From contig NZ_JNXG01000015.1 in the NCBI RefSeq assembly GCF_000717025.1, positions 234,088 to 298,087 on the forward strand: a stretch of DNA of 64,000 bases, read 5' to 3'. Position 1 is the first letter of the stretch; each line of letters begins with the position of its first letter. The translations under genes were made by a program, and so were the position numbers. The DNA is from Streptomyces atroolivaceus (GTDB taxonomy: Bacteria > Actinomycetota > Actinomycetes > Streptomycetales > Streptomycetaceae). Below are positions 9,314 to 20,229 of this stretch, piece after piece. The notes under the pieces are model-generated. The model worked only from the letters and a program-made list of their open reading frames with translations, did not search any database and was not told where the DNA came from.

Positions 9314-9839
9314 GGGGGCCTACCTCCCGCCAGGGGTGATCAAGGAATATCGCAGACCGTATTTCGCATACAGTCCGCAAGGCAAGGCCTCGGCCCACAT
9401 AGCGGACAGGATTTACCTGACGATCGGATAACGGAGCACGCCCGGCCCGGCGCCCCGCCCGGGACGGCCGCCCTCCCGCCGGACACACGGCGGCCGCAGG
9501 GGTCCGTCGCGTCCCGCCTCTCACGGGCCCGCTGTCGTACACGAAAGCGGACCCGGCCACTCCGCCACCTCGGACCGGGCGCTCCGGAGCCGTGCCGGTC
9601 ATCCTCGGCCGCGGGCAGGAGGTCCACCCGTCCGCTCCCGGCGGCCTCTGCTGCGAACGGAGCCGCTCCCGGTGGACGGCGGCCGGACGGGGCCGTCACC
9701 AGACAGCACCGGAAAGTGCTCGCGTTGATTTCACCGTTCCCCGAAATACTTTCTTCCGGCAGCCCGCCACGCCCCGGGAAGAGAACCCGGATCCCGCGCG
9801 CTAACGTTGAGGCGATTCACACCCAGCGGAGGCCAGACA
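9314..9839. other. Divergent intergenic region, importer operon / lplA
   Basis: No gene is supported here. It must hold the promoters of the leftward importer operon and the rightward lipoate ligase gene. The only clear element is an imperfect inverted repeat at 9354-9376. Confidence 0.6.
9354..9376. promoter_or_regulatory. Possible operator upstream of the importer operon
   Basis: Inverted repeat AGACCGTAT-TTCGC-ATACAGTCC, with seven of nine positions symmetrical, 40 bp upstream of the binding-protein start. Position and symmetry suit a repressor site. The regulator is unknown. Confidence 0.4.
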
Positions 9840-10904
9840 ATGCACGGCGAATACAAGGTTCCTGGCGGCAAACTCGTCGTGGTCGACCTGGAGAATCAGG
9901 GAGGCGTCCTGCGCGATGTGCGGGTGGCGGGCGATTTCTTCCTGGAACCCGACGAGGCGATCACCGCGATCGACGAGGCCCTGGAGGGCGCCCCCGCCGA
10001 CACGGACGCCGCCGGGCTGACCGCCCGCATCGAAGCGATGCTGCCCGAGGGCACCGTGATGTACGGGATCACCGCCGAAGGAGTCGCGGTGGCGGTCCGG
10101 CGCGCGCTCGCGCAGGCCACCGACTGGACCGACTACGACTGGCAGTTCATCCACGAGGGTCCGCAGTCCCCCGCACTGCACATGGCGCTCGACGAGGTGC
10201 TCACCGCCGAGGTCGCCGCCGGACGCCGGCCCCCGACGCTCCGCGTGTGGGAGTGGGGCGCCCCCGCCGTCATCATCGGCAGCTTCCAGTCGCTCCGCAA
10301 CGAGGTGGACGCCGAGGGGGCCGCCCGCCACGGTGTCACGGTCGTACGCCGCATCTCAGGCGGAGGAGCCATGTTCGTGGAGGCCGGCAACACCATTACG
10401 TATTCCCTTTCGGTCCCCTCGTCCCTCGTCTCCGGGCTTTCTTTCGCCGACTCCTACGCATATCTCGACGCATGGGTCCTGGACGCCCTCGGCGACATGG
10501 GAATCAAGGCGTGGTATCAGCCGCTCAACGACATCGCGACGGACGTCGGGAAAATCGCCGGAGCCGCCCAGAAGCGCATGATCGGCCCGGGCGGTGGGCC
10601 GGGCGCGATCCTCCATCACGTCACGATGTCCTACGACATCGACGCCGGGAAGATGCTGGAGGTCCTCCGCATCGGCAAGGAGAAGATGTCCGACAAGGGC
10701 ACCGCGTCCGCCAAGAAGCGCGTCGATCCGCTGCGCCGTCAGACCGGCCTGCCCCGGGAGGCGGTCATCGACCGCATGGTGCGGTCCTTCCACGACCGCT
10801 ACGGACTCGCTTCCGGCAGCGTGTCCGGCGAGGAGCTGGCGCGTGCCGAGGAGCTGGCCGCCACGAAGTTCAGCAGTGCGGAGTGGACGGCGCGGGTGCC
10901 GTAG
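9840..10904 (+). CDS. lplA: Lipoate-protein ligase, circularly permuted type
   Basis: This 354-residue enzyme attaches free lipoate to the E2 and GcvH proteins of oxoacid dehydrogenases and the glycine cleavage system. Residues about 1-95 resemble the accessory domain that is C-terminal in E. coli LplA (GKLVVVDLE, GVLRDVRVAGDFF). The catalytic biotin/lipoate A/B ligase domain follows, with RRISGGGAMF as the RRxSGGG lipoyl-binding loop and the conserved lysine in GKIAGAAQKR. This reversed domain order is known for the Streptomyces coelicolor enzyme. I chose the ATG at 9840 because GGAGG lies seven bases upstream. A TTG 11 codons earlier is less likely. Confidence 0.9.
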   Translation: MHGEYKVPGGKLVVVDLENQGGVLRDVRVAGDFFLEPDEAITAIDEALEGAPADTDAAGLTARIEAMLPEGTVMYGITAEGVAVAVRRALAQATDWTDYDWQFIHEGPQSPALHMALDEVLTAEVAAGRRPPTLRVWEWGAPAVIIGSFQSLRNEVDAEGAARHGVTVVRRISGGGAMFVEAGNTITYSLSVPSSLVSGLSFADSYAYLDAWVLDALGDMGIKAWYQPLNDIATDVGKIAGAAQKRMIGPGGGPGAILHHVTMSYDIDAGKMLEVLRIGKEKMSDKGTASAKKRVDPLRRQTGLPREAVIDRMVRSFHDRYGLASGSVSGEELARAEELAATKFSSAEWTARVP

Positions 10905-10922
10905 GGCCGGGCCGGGGAGATT

Positions 10923-10966
10923 GACGCGTCGGACCGGGGAGACCGACGCGTCGGACCGGGAGAGGC
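10923..10966. repeat. Short tandem repeat after lplA
   Basis: Two copies of a 21-bp unit containing gacgcgtcggaccgggga lie back to back just after the lplA stop, in non-coding sequence. Confidence 0.75.
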
Positions 10967-10995
10967 AGGTGGGCTGCCGAGCACAGGCCCCGCGC

Positions 10996-11036
10996 ACGAC
11001 CGCCCCGGCGGGCGAAGTGCCTGCCGGGGCGGTCGT
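10996..11036. terminator. Bidirectional terminator between lplA and idh
   Basis: Perfect 14-bp inverted repeat (acgaccgccccggc at 10996-11009 and its complement at 11023-11036) with a 13-base loop, located between convergent genes. Confidence 0.8.
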
Positions 11037-11058
11037 ACGTGCGGTGTGCGGCCGGGGA

Positions 11059-13380
<2,322 letters not shown>

Positions 13381-14073
13381 TCACTCCTGTGCGGCGGGGG
13401 GCCGGGCGCCGGGGAGTCTGCGTGCTTCGACCAGCCCGGACTCGTAGGCGAAGACGACCAGCTGGGCCCGGTCCCGGGCGCCCAGCTTGGTCATGGCCCG
13501 GCTGATGTGGGTCTTGGCCGTGAAGGGGCTGACCACCATGTGGACGGCGATCTCCTCGTTGGTCAGCCCCCGGGCCGCCAGGGCGGTCACCTGGCGTTCA
13601 CGGCGGGTGAGCGTCTCCAGTCCCGGAGCGGTGGCACGGTCGGGGGGTCTGGAGACGAATTCACCGATCAGCCGGCGCGTGACGGCGGGCGAGAGCAGGG
13701 CTTCACCGCTCGCCGCGACCTCGATGGCCCGCAGGAGTTCCGCCGGTTCGGTGTCCTTGAGCAGGAAACCGGCGGCGCCGGCACGCAGGGCGTCGAAGAC
13801 GTACTCGTCGAGCCCGTAGTTGGTGAGGATGACCACGTGCACCCCTCCGAGCGCCGGGTCGGAGGCGATCTCGCGCGTGGCCTCGATGCCGGTCATGAGG
13901 GGCATCTGAACGTCCATGAGCACCACGTCCGGCGTGTGCTCGCGGACCAGCTCCACGCCCGCGCGTCCGTCGGCGGCCTCCCCGATGACCTCGATGCCTT
14001 CCTCGGCGTCCAGCAGAGCACGGAAGCCGGCGCGCACCAGCGCCTGGTCGTCGACGATCACGACGCGGATCAT
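13381..14073 (-). CDS. Two-component response regulator, NarL/LuxR family
   Basis: This 230-residue protein has an N-terminal receiver domain (acidic pocket D8/D9, phosphoacceptor D54 in VLMDVQMP, lysine near 104 in FLLKDTEP) and a C-terminal LuxR-type HTH (LTRRERQVTALAARGLTNEEIA). It would act as a DNA-binding regulator when phosphorylated by the kinase encoded immediately upstream, whose stop it overlaps by four bases. Targets are unknown; nothing nearby shows an obvious site. Confidence 0.93.
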   Translation of the reverse strand: MIRVVIVDDQALVRAGFRALLDAEEGIEVIGEAADGRAGVELVREHTPDVVLMDVQMPLMTGIEATREIASDPALGGVHVVILTNYGLDEYVFDALRAGAAGFLLKDTEPAELLRAIEVAASGEALLSPAVTRRLIGEFVSRPPDRATAPGLETLTRRERQVTALAARGLTNEEIAVHMVVSPFTAKTHISRAMTKLGARDRAQLVVFAYESGLVEARRLPGARPPAAQE

Positions 14074-15215
14074 GCTGTCGTCCTCCGGGGCGCCAGGGGG
14101 AGCTCGGCGCGGACCGAGAAGCCCCCTCGTGCTCGGGGCGCGGTCTCGAGGGTGCCGCCGAGCGCGGTGACACGCTCCCGCATGCCGGTCAGCCCGGTGC
14201 CGGGCGTGACACGGTCGCCGGGCAGGCAGGGGCCCTCGTCGTCGACGGACACGACGAGCGCCGTGTCCTCGTACGAGAGCCGCACGGAGGTGTCCGCCCG
14301 GTCCGCGTGCCGGGCGACATTGGTGAGGGCCTCCTGCACGATGCGGTAAGCCGCGCCGTCGACGTCGGCGGGGAGGGCCCTCACGTCCCCCTCCACGGCG
14401 ACGGCCAGCGCCATGCCCGCGGCCCGGGCCCGCCCGGCGAGCTCGGCCATCCGGTCGAGGCCGGTGCCGGGGTCCACCACGTCCGTGCGGAGCACCTCCA
14501 GCGTCGAGCGGAGTTCCCGCATCGCTTCGCCGCTCGCCTCCTGGATGGCGAGGAGCGCGGGCTCCACCTCGGTGCCGCGCTTGCGCGCGAGATGGACGGC
14601 CACCCCTGCCTGGAGCTTCACGATCGAGATGGAGTGGGTGAGCGAGTCGTGCAGTTCACGGGCGATGCGCAGCCGTTCCTCGCCGGCCCGGCGCAGGGCC
14701 GTCTCCTCCCGGGTGCGTTCGGCGTCGAGCGCACGCTGCTCGGTCTGACGCAGATAGGCCTGCCAGTTCTTGTCGATGAGACCCGTGACCCCGGCGCACA
14801 GGAACCAGCCCAGCAGGAGCAGCATGCGCTCGACGGTGTCCTGGACGCCCGGCACGGAGACGAGCATCACCGCGGTGTAGCCGAGGAGGAACGCCGCCCC
14901 GGTACCGACCGCCTGCGCCCGGTGCCCGTTGCGCGCCACCGCGTGGACGGCCACCACCACGGGCAGCGCCACCCAGCTCCCCGGTCGCGCGTGGACGGCG
15001 TATCCGAACATGCAGAGCGTGGTCACGACGAGCACGGCGCGCGGTGCCCTGCGGTGCGCGGCGAGCGCGAGCGAGCCTGCCGCGACGAGCAGGACGTCGA
15101 GGACTCCCGGCGAGGAGGCGAGGTACGCCGCCGTGACGACGACGGCCCCGATGGCCGCCGCGGCCGCCGTGTCCAGCAGTGTCCGCCCGACGATGTACCC
15201 CCGCATGAGCGGCAC
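14070..15215 (-). CDS. Sensor histidine kinase, NarL-partner (HisKA_3) type
   Basis: A protein of about 381 residues. Residues 1-160 contain five or so hydrophobic membrane segments without a large extracellular loop. A dimerisation/phosphoacceptor region follows with the histidine in RIARELHDSLTHS, then a HATPase_c domain with the N-box EALTNVARHA and the G-box GTGLTGMRERV. It phosphorylates the adjacent response regulator. I prefer the GTG at 15215, with GGGAG about five bases upstream, over the ATG three codons later. The open frame extends beyond this, but only opposite the next gene. Confidence 0.9.
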   Translation of the reverse strand: MPLMRGYIVGRTLLDTAAAAAIGAVVVTAAYLASSPGVLDVLLVAAGSLALAAHRRAPRAVLVVTTLCMFGYAVHARPGSWVALPVVVAVHAVARNGHRAQAVGTGAAFLLGYTAVMLVSVPGVQDTVERMLLLLGWFLCAGVTGLIDKNWQAYLRQTEQRALDAERTREETALRRAGEERLRIARELHDSLTHSISIVKLQAGVAVHLARKRGTEVEPALLAIQEASGEAMRELRSTLEVLRTDVVDPGTGLDRMAELAGRARAAGMALAVAVEGDVRALPADVDGAAYRIVQEALTNVARHADRADTSVRLSYEDTALVVSVDDEGPCLPGDRVTPGTGLTGMRERVTALGGTLETAPRARGGFSVRAELPLAPRRTTA

Positions 15216-15374
15216 ACTAACTCCCGTACCCCGACGGGCGCGTCGTCCCGGAGGACGGGGTCTCCACTGCTCCCGGGGTAGTAGTGCGGATGTTTTCCCG
15301 TCGCCCCGGGGCAGCCACAACTGTCTTCCGCCGTACGACGACCCGGGCGGGCGGCGCGGGCGAGCATCGTCGCC

Positions 15375-16355
15375 ATGACCGGACCTTTCCGATACACCTC
15401 GCCCGAACCTCCGAAGTCCGCCACCGGTGAGGTGGCGGACGTGTACGCGCAACTGGCCACCGACTTCGGCATCAAGGACGCCACGACCTTCGTCGTCCTG
15501 TCCGCCTCCCCCACCCTGCTCACGGCGACCTGGGCACTGATGCGGGAGTCCCTTCTCGCGGGGCGTGCGTCGCGCACAGGGAAGGAGCTGGTGGCGGCCG
15601 GGGTCTCCCTGGCCAACCGGTGTCCGTTCTGTGCGACCGCGCACGCGGTGCTGCTGCACGCCACCGGCGAACACCGGCTCGCCGAGACGGTCCTGCGGGG
15701 TGACGTGCCCGAGGACCCCGGCGACCGCCGCCTGCTCGCCTGGGGCAAGGACATGAGCGCGCCGCAGCCGTTCCCGGCTCACGAGGCCGACGAGTACGTG
15801 GGGACCGCGCTCGCCTTCCACTTCATCAACCGGGTGGTCTCCTCTCTGCTGTCCGAACAGATGCTGCCCGGCGGGGCGGAGAGGTACCGGCTCGTGCGGA
15901 GCACGGCGGGCCGTTCGCTGGCGGCCACCGTGCGCCGGGACCTGCGGCCCGGCGCCTCTCTGCCACTGCTCGGCACCACCGGTGAGGCACCACCGTGGGC
16001 GGCGGCCAGCCCGGTCGGTACGGCGTACGGCGCGCTGCGTACGGCCGCGTACCAGGGGGCGGGACTGCTGAGCGACGAGGACGCCGCGTCGGTGCGGGAG
16101 TCGGTGGCGGGGTGGGACGGTGTCACGCCGCTGCCCCTGGACGCACGGCTGCCGGACCGGGCGGACCGCCCGGGAGCCAGGCTCGCGTTGCTCGCCGCGC
16201 GGGCCCCGTACAGGATCACCGACGAGGACGTGGCTGCGTGGCGCGTTCCGCCGTTCACGGATCACTGCCTGGTCCATCTGATCGCCTTCGGCGCGATCTG
16301 CGCGGTCGAGCGCGTCGAAGCCGTCGTGCGGGCGACTGACGGGGAGCGCGCGTGA
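15375..16355 (+). CDS. Carboxymuconolactone decarboxylase / AhpD-like protein
   Basis: This 326-residue protein carries the AhpD-type redox motif CPFCATAHAV (CxxC...H) near residue 95, within an alpha-helical CMD domain. A second, degenerate all-helical half follows. Such proteins act as thiol-based peroxidase partners or as decarboxylase-like enzymes. It diverges from the histidine kinase gene. Its stop overlaps the start of the methyltransferase (GTGA), so the pair is co-translated and probably works together. Confidence 0.82.
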   Translation: MTGPFRYTSPEPPKSATGEVADVYAQLATDFGIKDATTFVVLSASPTLLTATWALMRESLLAGRASRTGKELVAAGVSLANRCPFCATAHAVLLHATGEHRLAETVLRGDVPEDPGDRRLLAWGKDMSAPQPFPAHEADEYVGTALAFHFINRVVSSLLSEQMLPGGAERYRLVRSTAGRSLAATVRRDLRPGASLPLLGTTGEAPPWAAASPVGTAYGALRTAAYQGAGLLSDEDAASVRESVAGWDGVTPLPLDARLPDRADRPGARLALLAARAPYRITDEDVAAWRVPPFTDHCLVHLIAFGAICAVERVEAVVRATDGERA

Positions 16356-17221
16356 AGGCCTGGGAGGCATGGAACGGCCCGCTCGGCCGGCACTGGGCCG
16401 ATCATCACGAGCGGTACGACGCGATGCTGGCGCCGTTCGACACGGCTCTCTTCGAGGCCGCGGCCATCGGCGTGGCCGACCGGGTCCTGGACATCGGGTG
16501 CGGCAGCGGCGGGACGAGCCGGGAGGCGGCGCGGCTCGCGCGGCGGGGCCGCGTCACCGGCGTCGACGTCTCGGGGCCCCTCGTCGAGCGGGCCCGGGCC
16601 CTGACCGGTCCCGCGCACGGCCACGTGACCTTCGAACTGGGCGACGCCCAGGTCCATCCGTTCACACCGGGCGGCTACGACGTGGCGATCAGCCGGGGCG
16701 GGGTGATGTTCTTCTCCGACCACGTCGCCGCCTTCACCCACATCGGTGAGGCCCTGCGGCCGGGCGGCCGTCTCGTCTTCGTCTGTCCCCGGCCCGCGTC
16801 TTCCGGCGGGGAGGAACGCGAGGCACTGATGCTGCTGGCCTCCCTGGCGGGCGGGGACCACGCGGTGGACACCTCGGTGGCGAGATCCATGGCGTCCCTG
16901 TCGGATCCGGAGCGGACCAGGTCGCTGCTGGACGCGGCGGGATTCGAGGACGTCAGCGCCGTACCGGTGTCCGCCGCGACCCGCTGGGGTGAGGACGCGG
17001 CGGACGCGGTGGACTTCTTCGTCTCCCGCACCCAGGGGCCCCCGGTCACGGACCGCACGCGCGCCGCCATGACGGACGTGTTCCGGCCCTACGAGACGCC
17101 GGAGGGTGTCCTGCTCCGGGCGGGGGTGTGGGTGGTCAGCGCCGGTCGGCCGCACCGAGCGGCGGCGGCCAGCGCTCGTACCAGCGGCGGTCGGCCTCCA
17201 GCTGGGTGGCGAGCGAGATGA
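16352..17221 (+). CDS. SAM-dependent methyltransferase, UbiE-like
   Basis: A 289-residue class I methyltransferase with motif I VLDIGCGSGGTSREA (residues 46-60), an acidic residue ending strand 2 (GVDVSG) and a post-motif LRPGGRLVFV. The GTG start is coupled to the CMD gene. The last 30 or so residues (RPHRAAAASARTSGG and onward) are Arg/Ala-rich and run 86 bp into the 3' end of the convergent amidase gene, so this tail may be a recent read-through extension. The substrate is unknown. Confidence 0.85.
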   Translation: MKAWEAWNGPLGRHWADHHERYDAMLAPFDTALFEAAAIGVADRVLDIGCGSGGTSREAARLARRGRVTGVDVSGPLVERARALTGPAHGHVTFELGDAQVHPFTPGGYDVAISRGGVMFFSDHVAAFTHIGEALRPGGRLVFVCPRPASSGGEEREALMLLASLAGGDHAVDTSVARSMASLSDPERTRSLLDAAGFEDVSAVPVSAATRWGEDAADAVDFFVSRTQGPPVTDRTRAAMTDVFRPYETPEGVLLRAGVWVVSAGRPHRAAAASARTSGGRPPAGWRAR

Positions 17222-18617
17222 GCCGGGCCTCACTGCGGGAGGGGCCGAGGAGCTGTGCGCCGAGGGGCAGGCCGTCGCGGGTGAAGCCGGCCGGGACGTT
17301 GACGCCCGGCCAGCCGAGGACGTTCCAGGGCCAGGCGTAGGGGCAGGCCGAGGTCATGGCGAGGTCGGTGCGCCAGGCGCTGAGGTGATCGAACGCCCCG
17401 GCCCGTGGCGGCGGAGCGGCCGTGGTCGGGGTGAGCAGCACGTCGTAGGCGTCTCCGCCGCGGGCCGTGTCGAAGAAGGCGCCGATCCTGGCGTGCTGGC
17501 GCACCTCCCGCGCGCGGGCGGCCCGCACGATCCGGCCGCCGAGGCGGGTGCCCGTGCGCAGGGCGCTGCGGGTGCGCGGGTCCAGGAGCCCCGGTTCGGG
17601 GTGCCGCGCGGCGAGCTCGGCGATGCCGGCGGTGGCCCGGGGGACGAAGGAGAGGCCGATCAGTCCGTAGCGGGGGCGGGCCTCCTCGACGTGGTGGCCG
17701 AGCCGGGCGAGGACTTCGGCGAGCGCGTCGACGGCGCGCACGACCTCCGGGTGGGGAGCGTTGCGGGTGAGGGTGAGCGGAGGCCGCAGCGAGACCCCGA
17801 TGCGCAGCCTGCCCGGCTCGCGGAGGGCCGCGGCGGACGCGTCGACCGCGGGCGGGCGGTGCGGGTCCCCGGGGTGCGGTCCGGCCGCGGCGTCCAGGAG
17901 GAGAGCGGCGTCGGCGACGGTACGGGCGAGGGGGCCGTTGACCGTGAGTCCCTGGAAGGCGTCGCTGTGGGGGTGGACGGAGATCCGGCCGCGCTGCGGT
18001 TTGATGCCGACGAGATGGGTCCAGGCGGCGGGGATACGGATGGAACCCGCACCGTCCGAACCCAGGGCGGCGGGGACGAGCCCTGCGGCGACGGCCGCCG
18101 CGGAGCCGCCGGACGAACCGCCAGGCGTGTGCGCGGTGCTCCAGGGATTGCGGGTGACGCCGAAGGCGGGGCCTTCGGTGAAGGCCCACTGCCCCAGCTC
18201 GCAGGAGTTGGTCTTGCCCACGACGACGGCCCCGGCCGCCCGGAGCCGACGTACGGCCTCGCTGTCGGAGGTGGCGGGCGGCAGTGCGCCGTCGCAGCCG
18301 AAGTAGGTGGGCATTCCGGCGACGTCGGTGTCGTCCTTGACGGCGACCGGCACCCCCAGCAGCGGCAGCCGCTCCCCTGCCCCGAGCCGCCGGTCGGCCT
18401 CGGCGGCCTCGGCGAGCGCCTCTTCGGTGCGCAGCTGGCGGAAGGCGTTGAGGGTGGTGCGGCTCGCCTCGATACGTGCGAGTGCGGCGGCGACCAGCGC
18501 CGACGAGGTCGTCCGGCCCTCGGCCAGTTCCCGGGCGCAGTCCACGAGACCGGGCAGTACGGGCGGCTCCGGCGGCCTGACCGGTCCGGTCCGCTCCGTG
18601 GGGTCTGCTGAGGACAT
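17136..18617 (-). CDS. Amidase signature family enzyme
   Basis: This 493-residue amidase hydrolyses an amide bond by a Ser-cisSer-Lys triad. The lysine is in VAVKDDTDV, the Gly/Ser-rich signature is TPGGSSGGSAAAVAAG, and the nucleophile region is GSDGAGSIRIPA. It resembles AtzF/GatA-like stand-alone amidases. Because there are no gatB/gatC neighbours, it is not a tRNA amidotransferase subunit. The ATG at 18617 has AGGAGG eight bases upstream. An in-frame upstream ATG at 18725 lacks this. The substrate is unknown. Confidence 0.9.
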   Translation of the reverse strand: MSSADPTERTGPVRPPEPPVLPGLVDCARELAEGRTTSSALVAAALARIEASRTTLNAFRQLRTEEALAEAAEADRRLGAGERLPLLGVPVAVKDDTDVAGMPTYFGCDGALPPATSDSEAVRRLRAAGAVVVGKTNSCELGQWAFTEGPAFGVTRNPWSTAHTPGGSSGGSAAAVAAGLVPAALGSDGAGSIRIPAAWTHLVGIKPQRGRISVHPHSDAFQGLTVNGPLARTVADAALLLDAAAGPHPGDPHRPPAVDASAAALREPGRLRIGVSLRPPLTLTRNAPHPEVVRAVDALAEVLARLGHHVEEARPRYGLIGLSFVPRATAGIAELAARHPEPGLLDPRTRSALRTGTRLGGRIVRAARAREVRQHARIGAFFDTARGGDAYDVLLTPTTAAPPPRAGAFDHLSAWRTDLAMTSACPYAWPWNVLGWPGVNVPAGFTRDGLPLGAQLLGPSRSEARLISLATQLEADRRWYERWPPPLGAADRR

Positions 18618-18798
18618 CACCACCGCCTCCTCGCGTCCGCCGGAGCACCGGCCCCGGGTTCCGCCCGGAGTCCGCCCGAGCGGGTCTACTGGAGAGTAAC
18701 GAGGCGTGGAGACCCGCTCAAGCACGCCGCACGCGGATCGGAACCCGTCTCCCCCGCCCTGCGGCGGGCCCTGCGGGAGACGTGGTCCGACGACGGGA

Positions 18799-19158
18799 CT
18801 ACGGCCGTACGTGGATCTCGCCGATCCCCGAACCCAGGCCGGCGCAGTGGGCGGTCGACTGCCCGGAGTCGCCCGGCCTCAACGTGACGTGCTCACCGTC
18901 CACGTCCGGGGACCAGCCGCATACGAGGTGCACCCAGAAGGTCTGCGTGGTCGAACCGCTGTTCCTGCAGAGCGCGTACCCGGTGTGGTCGTCGATGGCG
19001 TGCTTGCCGGTGTCGCAGGACAGTCCGGGCGGAGCGGCGGCGACGGGTGCGACGGACACCGCGGCGGTGGCCGGGACCGCGAGCGCGACCGTCAGACCGG
19101 TGGCCGCCGCGCCCCTGACCAGCGTGCGGACGGCGCTCCCCTTGAACAGCTTCGTCAT
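18799..19158 (-). CDS. Small secreted four-cysteine protein
   Basis: A 119-residue hypothetical protein with a Sec signal peptide (MTKLFKGSAVRTLVRG..., cleavage near AAAPPG around residue 43). A compact mature domain of about 75 residues has four cysteines (SCD, LCR, VCG, HCA) that could form two disulfides. It has GGGGAG directly upstream. It lies between amidase and a divergent secreted protein gene. The function is not recognised; its size and disulfides suit a small extracellular binding or inhibitor-like protein. Confidence 0.75.
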   Translation of the reverse strand: MTKLFKGSAVRTLVRGAAATGLTVALAVPATAAVSVAPVAAAPPGLSCDTGKHAIDDHTGYALCRNSGSTTQTFWVHLVCGWSPDVDGEHVTLRPGDSGQSTAHCAGLGSGIGEIHVRP

Positions 19159-19357
19159 GTCTCCCCTTGACTCCGGTCGAGTACCGGTGATCTTCAGGGC
19201 AGCTCTCCCCCACCCTCCGTAGCCGAAAACAGCGCCGAACCTCACCCTCCGTACACCCGGCCCGGCGGGCAGGCAACCGTGCGTGGGCGTACGCTCGCCA
19301 ATAGGGGTGAACCCCGCTCGAGAAGGCCCTGAACAGGGACGTTTCCGAGGAGGCGCG

Positions 19358-20116
19358 GTGACAGGACAGCGCATCGCCACACGTGTTGCCGCCTGCGCGG
19401 CAGTGGTCGCACTCGGCGTCACCGGCGGCACGGCGGCGCAGGCGGACGACATCGAGTCGCTCCCCGCCGCGCAGATCGCGGACCGCTCGCGTGAGGCCCT
19501 GCTCGATGCCCGGTCCGTACATCTGCGCGCGCAGGGAGACCTTGGCAAGGACCGGGCCGCGATGACGGTCGACCTCAGCCTGGACCGCGACGGCAACTGT
19601 GTCGGCGGCGTCGACCTGGGCAAGGACGAGGGGTCGGTCGAGATCGTCAAACGGGGCCAGGACGTCTGGGTGAAACCCGACGCGGACTTCTGGGAGAACC
19701 AGGTCCCGATCGGCGGCCAGACCTTCGAGGAGATCCTCGACGGGCGCTACATGAAGGGCTCCGCGACGGACTCCAGGCTGCGCCCCGTGGTGGAGGCGTG
19801 CGATCTGGACACCTTCCGCGAACTGGTCACCGACAACACCGGCACGACCGGCACGACGTTCACGAAGGGCGGCGTGACGACGGTCGACGGCATCCGGACC
19901 GTGCCGGTCACCACGGTCGGCCACGGCCAGAGAATCACGGCGTACGTGGACACCGGGGGCGAACACCACCCGGTGCGGATCACCGTCAGGGGCGACGGGG
20001 CGGACGCGGCTGTCGACCTCTCCCGCTTCGACGAGCCGGTACCCACGGCCACGCCGCCCCCTGAGCAGACGGTGGACGTCAGCGCCGTGCTCGGCCGCGG
20101 CCCGGCGCAGTCCTGA
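19358..20116 (+). CDS. Secreted hypothetical protein, LppX/LolA-like fold possible
   Basis: A 252-residue protein starting at GTG four bases after GGAGG. A signal peptide (VTGQRIATRVAACAAVVALG..., cleavage near AAQA-DD) leads into a beta-rich body (MTVDLSLDRDGNCVGGVDLG, VWVKPDADFWENQV, ITVRGDGADAAVDLSRF). The pattern is like Streptomyces proteins annotated as LppX/LprAFG- or LolA-like lipid carriers. There is no convincing lipobox cysteine, so it is probably released rather than lipid-anchored. It is divergent from the four-cysteine protein gene. Confidence 0.75.
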   Translation: MTGQRIATRVAACAAVVALGVTGGTAAQADDIESLPAAQIADRSREALLDARSVHLRAQGDLGKDRAAMTVDLSLDRDGNCVGGVDLGKDEGSVEIVKRGQDVWVKPDADFWENQVPIGGQTFEEILDGRYMKGSATDSRLRPVVEACDLDTFRELVTDNTGTTGTTFTKGGVTTVDGIRTVPVTTVGHGQRITAYVDTGGEHHPVRITVRGDGADAAVDLSRFDEPVPTATPPPEQTVDVSAVLGRGPAQS

Positions 20117-20229
20117 CGCCCCGGCTGAACGCGGTGGCCACGGCCTACTTGAGCCTCCCCGAGGCCAACTGCCGTGCGGGGCCCGGACGCGCGGTGCCCG
20201 GAAAAGCCACTCCGGGCAGGTGGAAGCAG

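Noticed and set aside
15216..16370. Upstream extension of the histidine kinase frame
   Set aside because: The extension is antisense to the AhpD-like gene and adds Arg-rich sequence; the kinase has a good GTG start at 15215.
18754..18775. Weak hairpin cccgcc...ggcggg near the amidase start as a terminator
   Set aside because: Six-base stem only; common by chance at this GC content.
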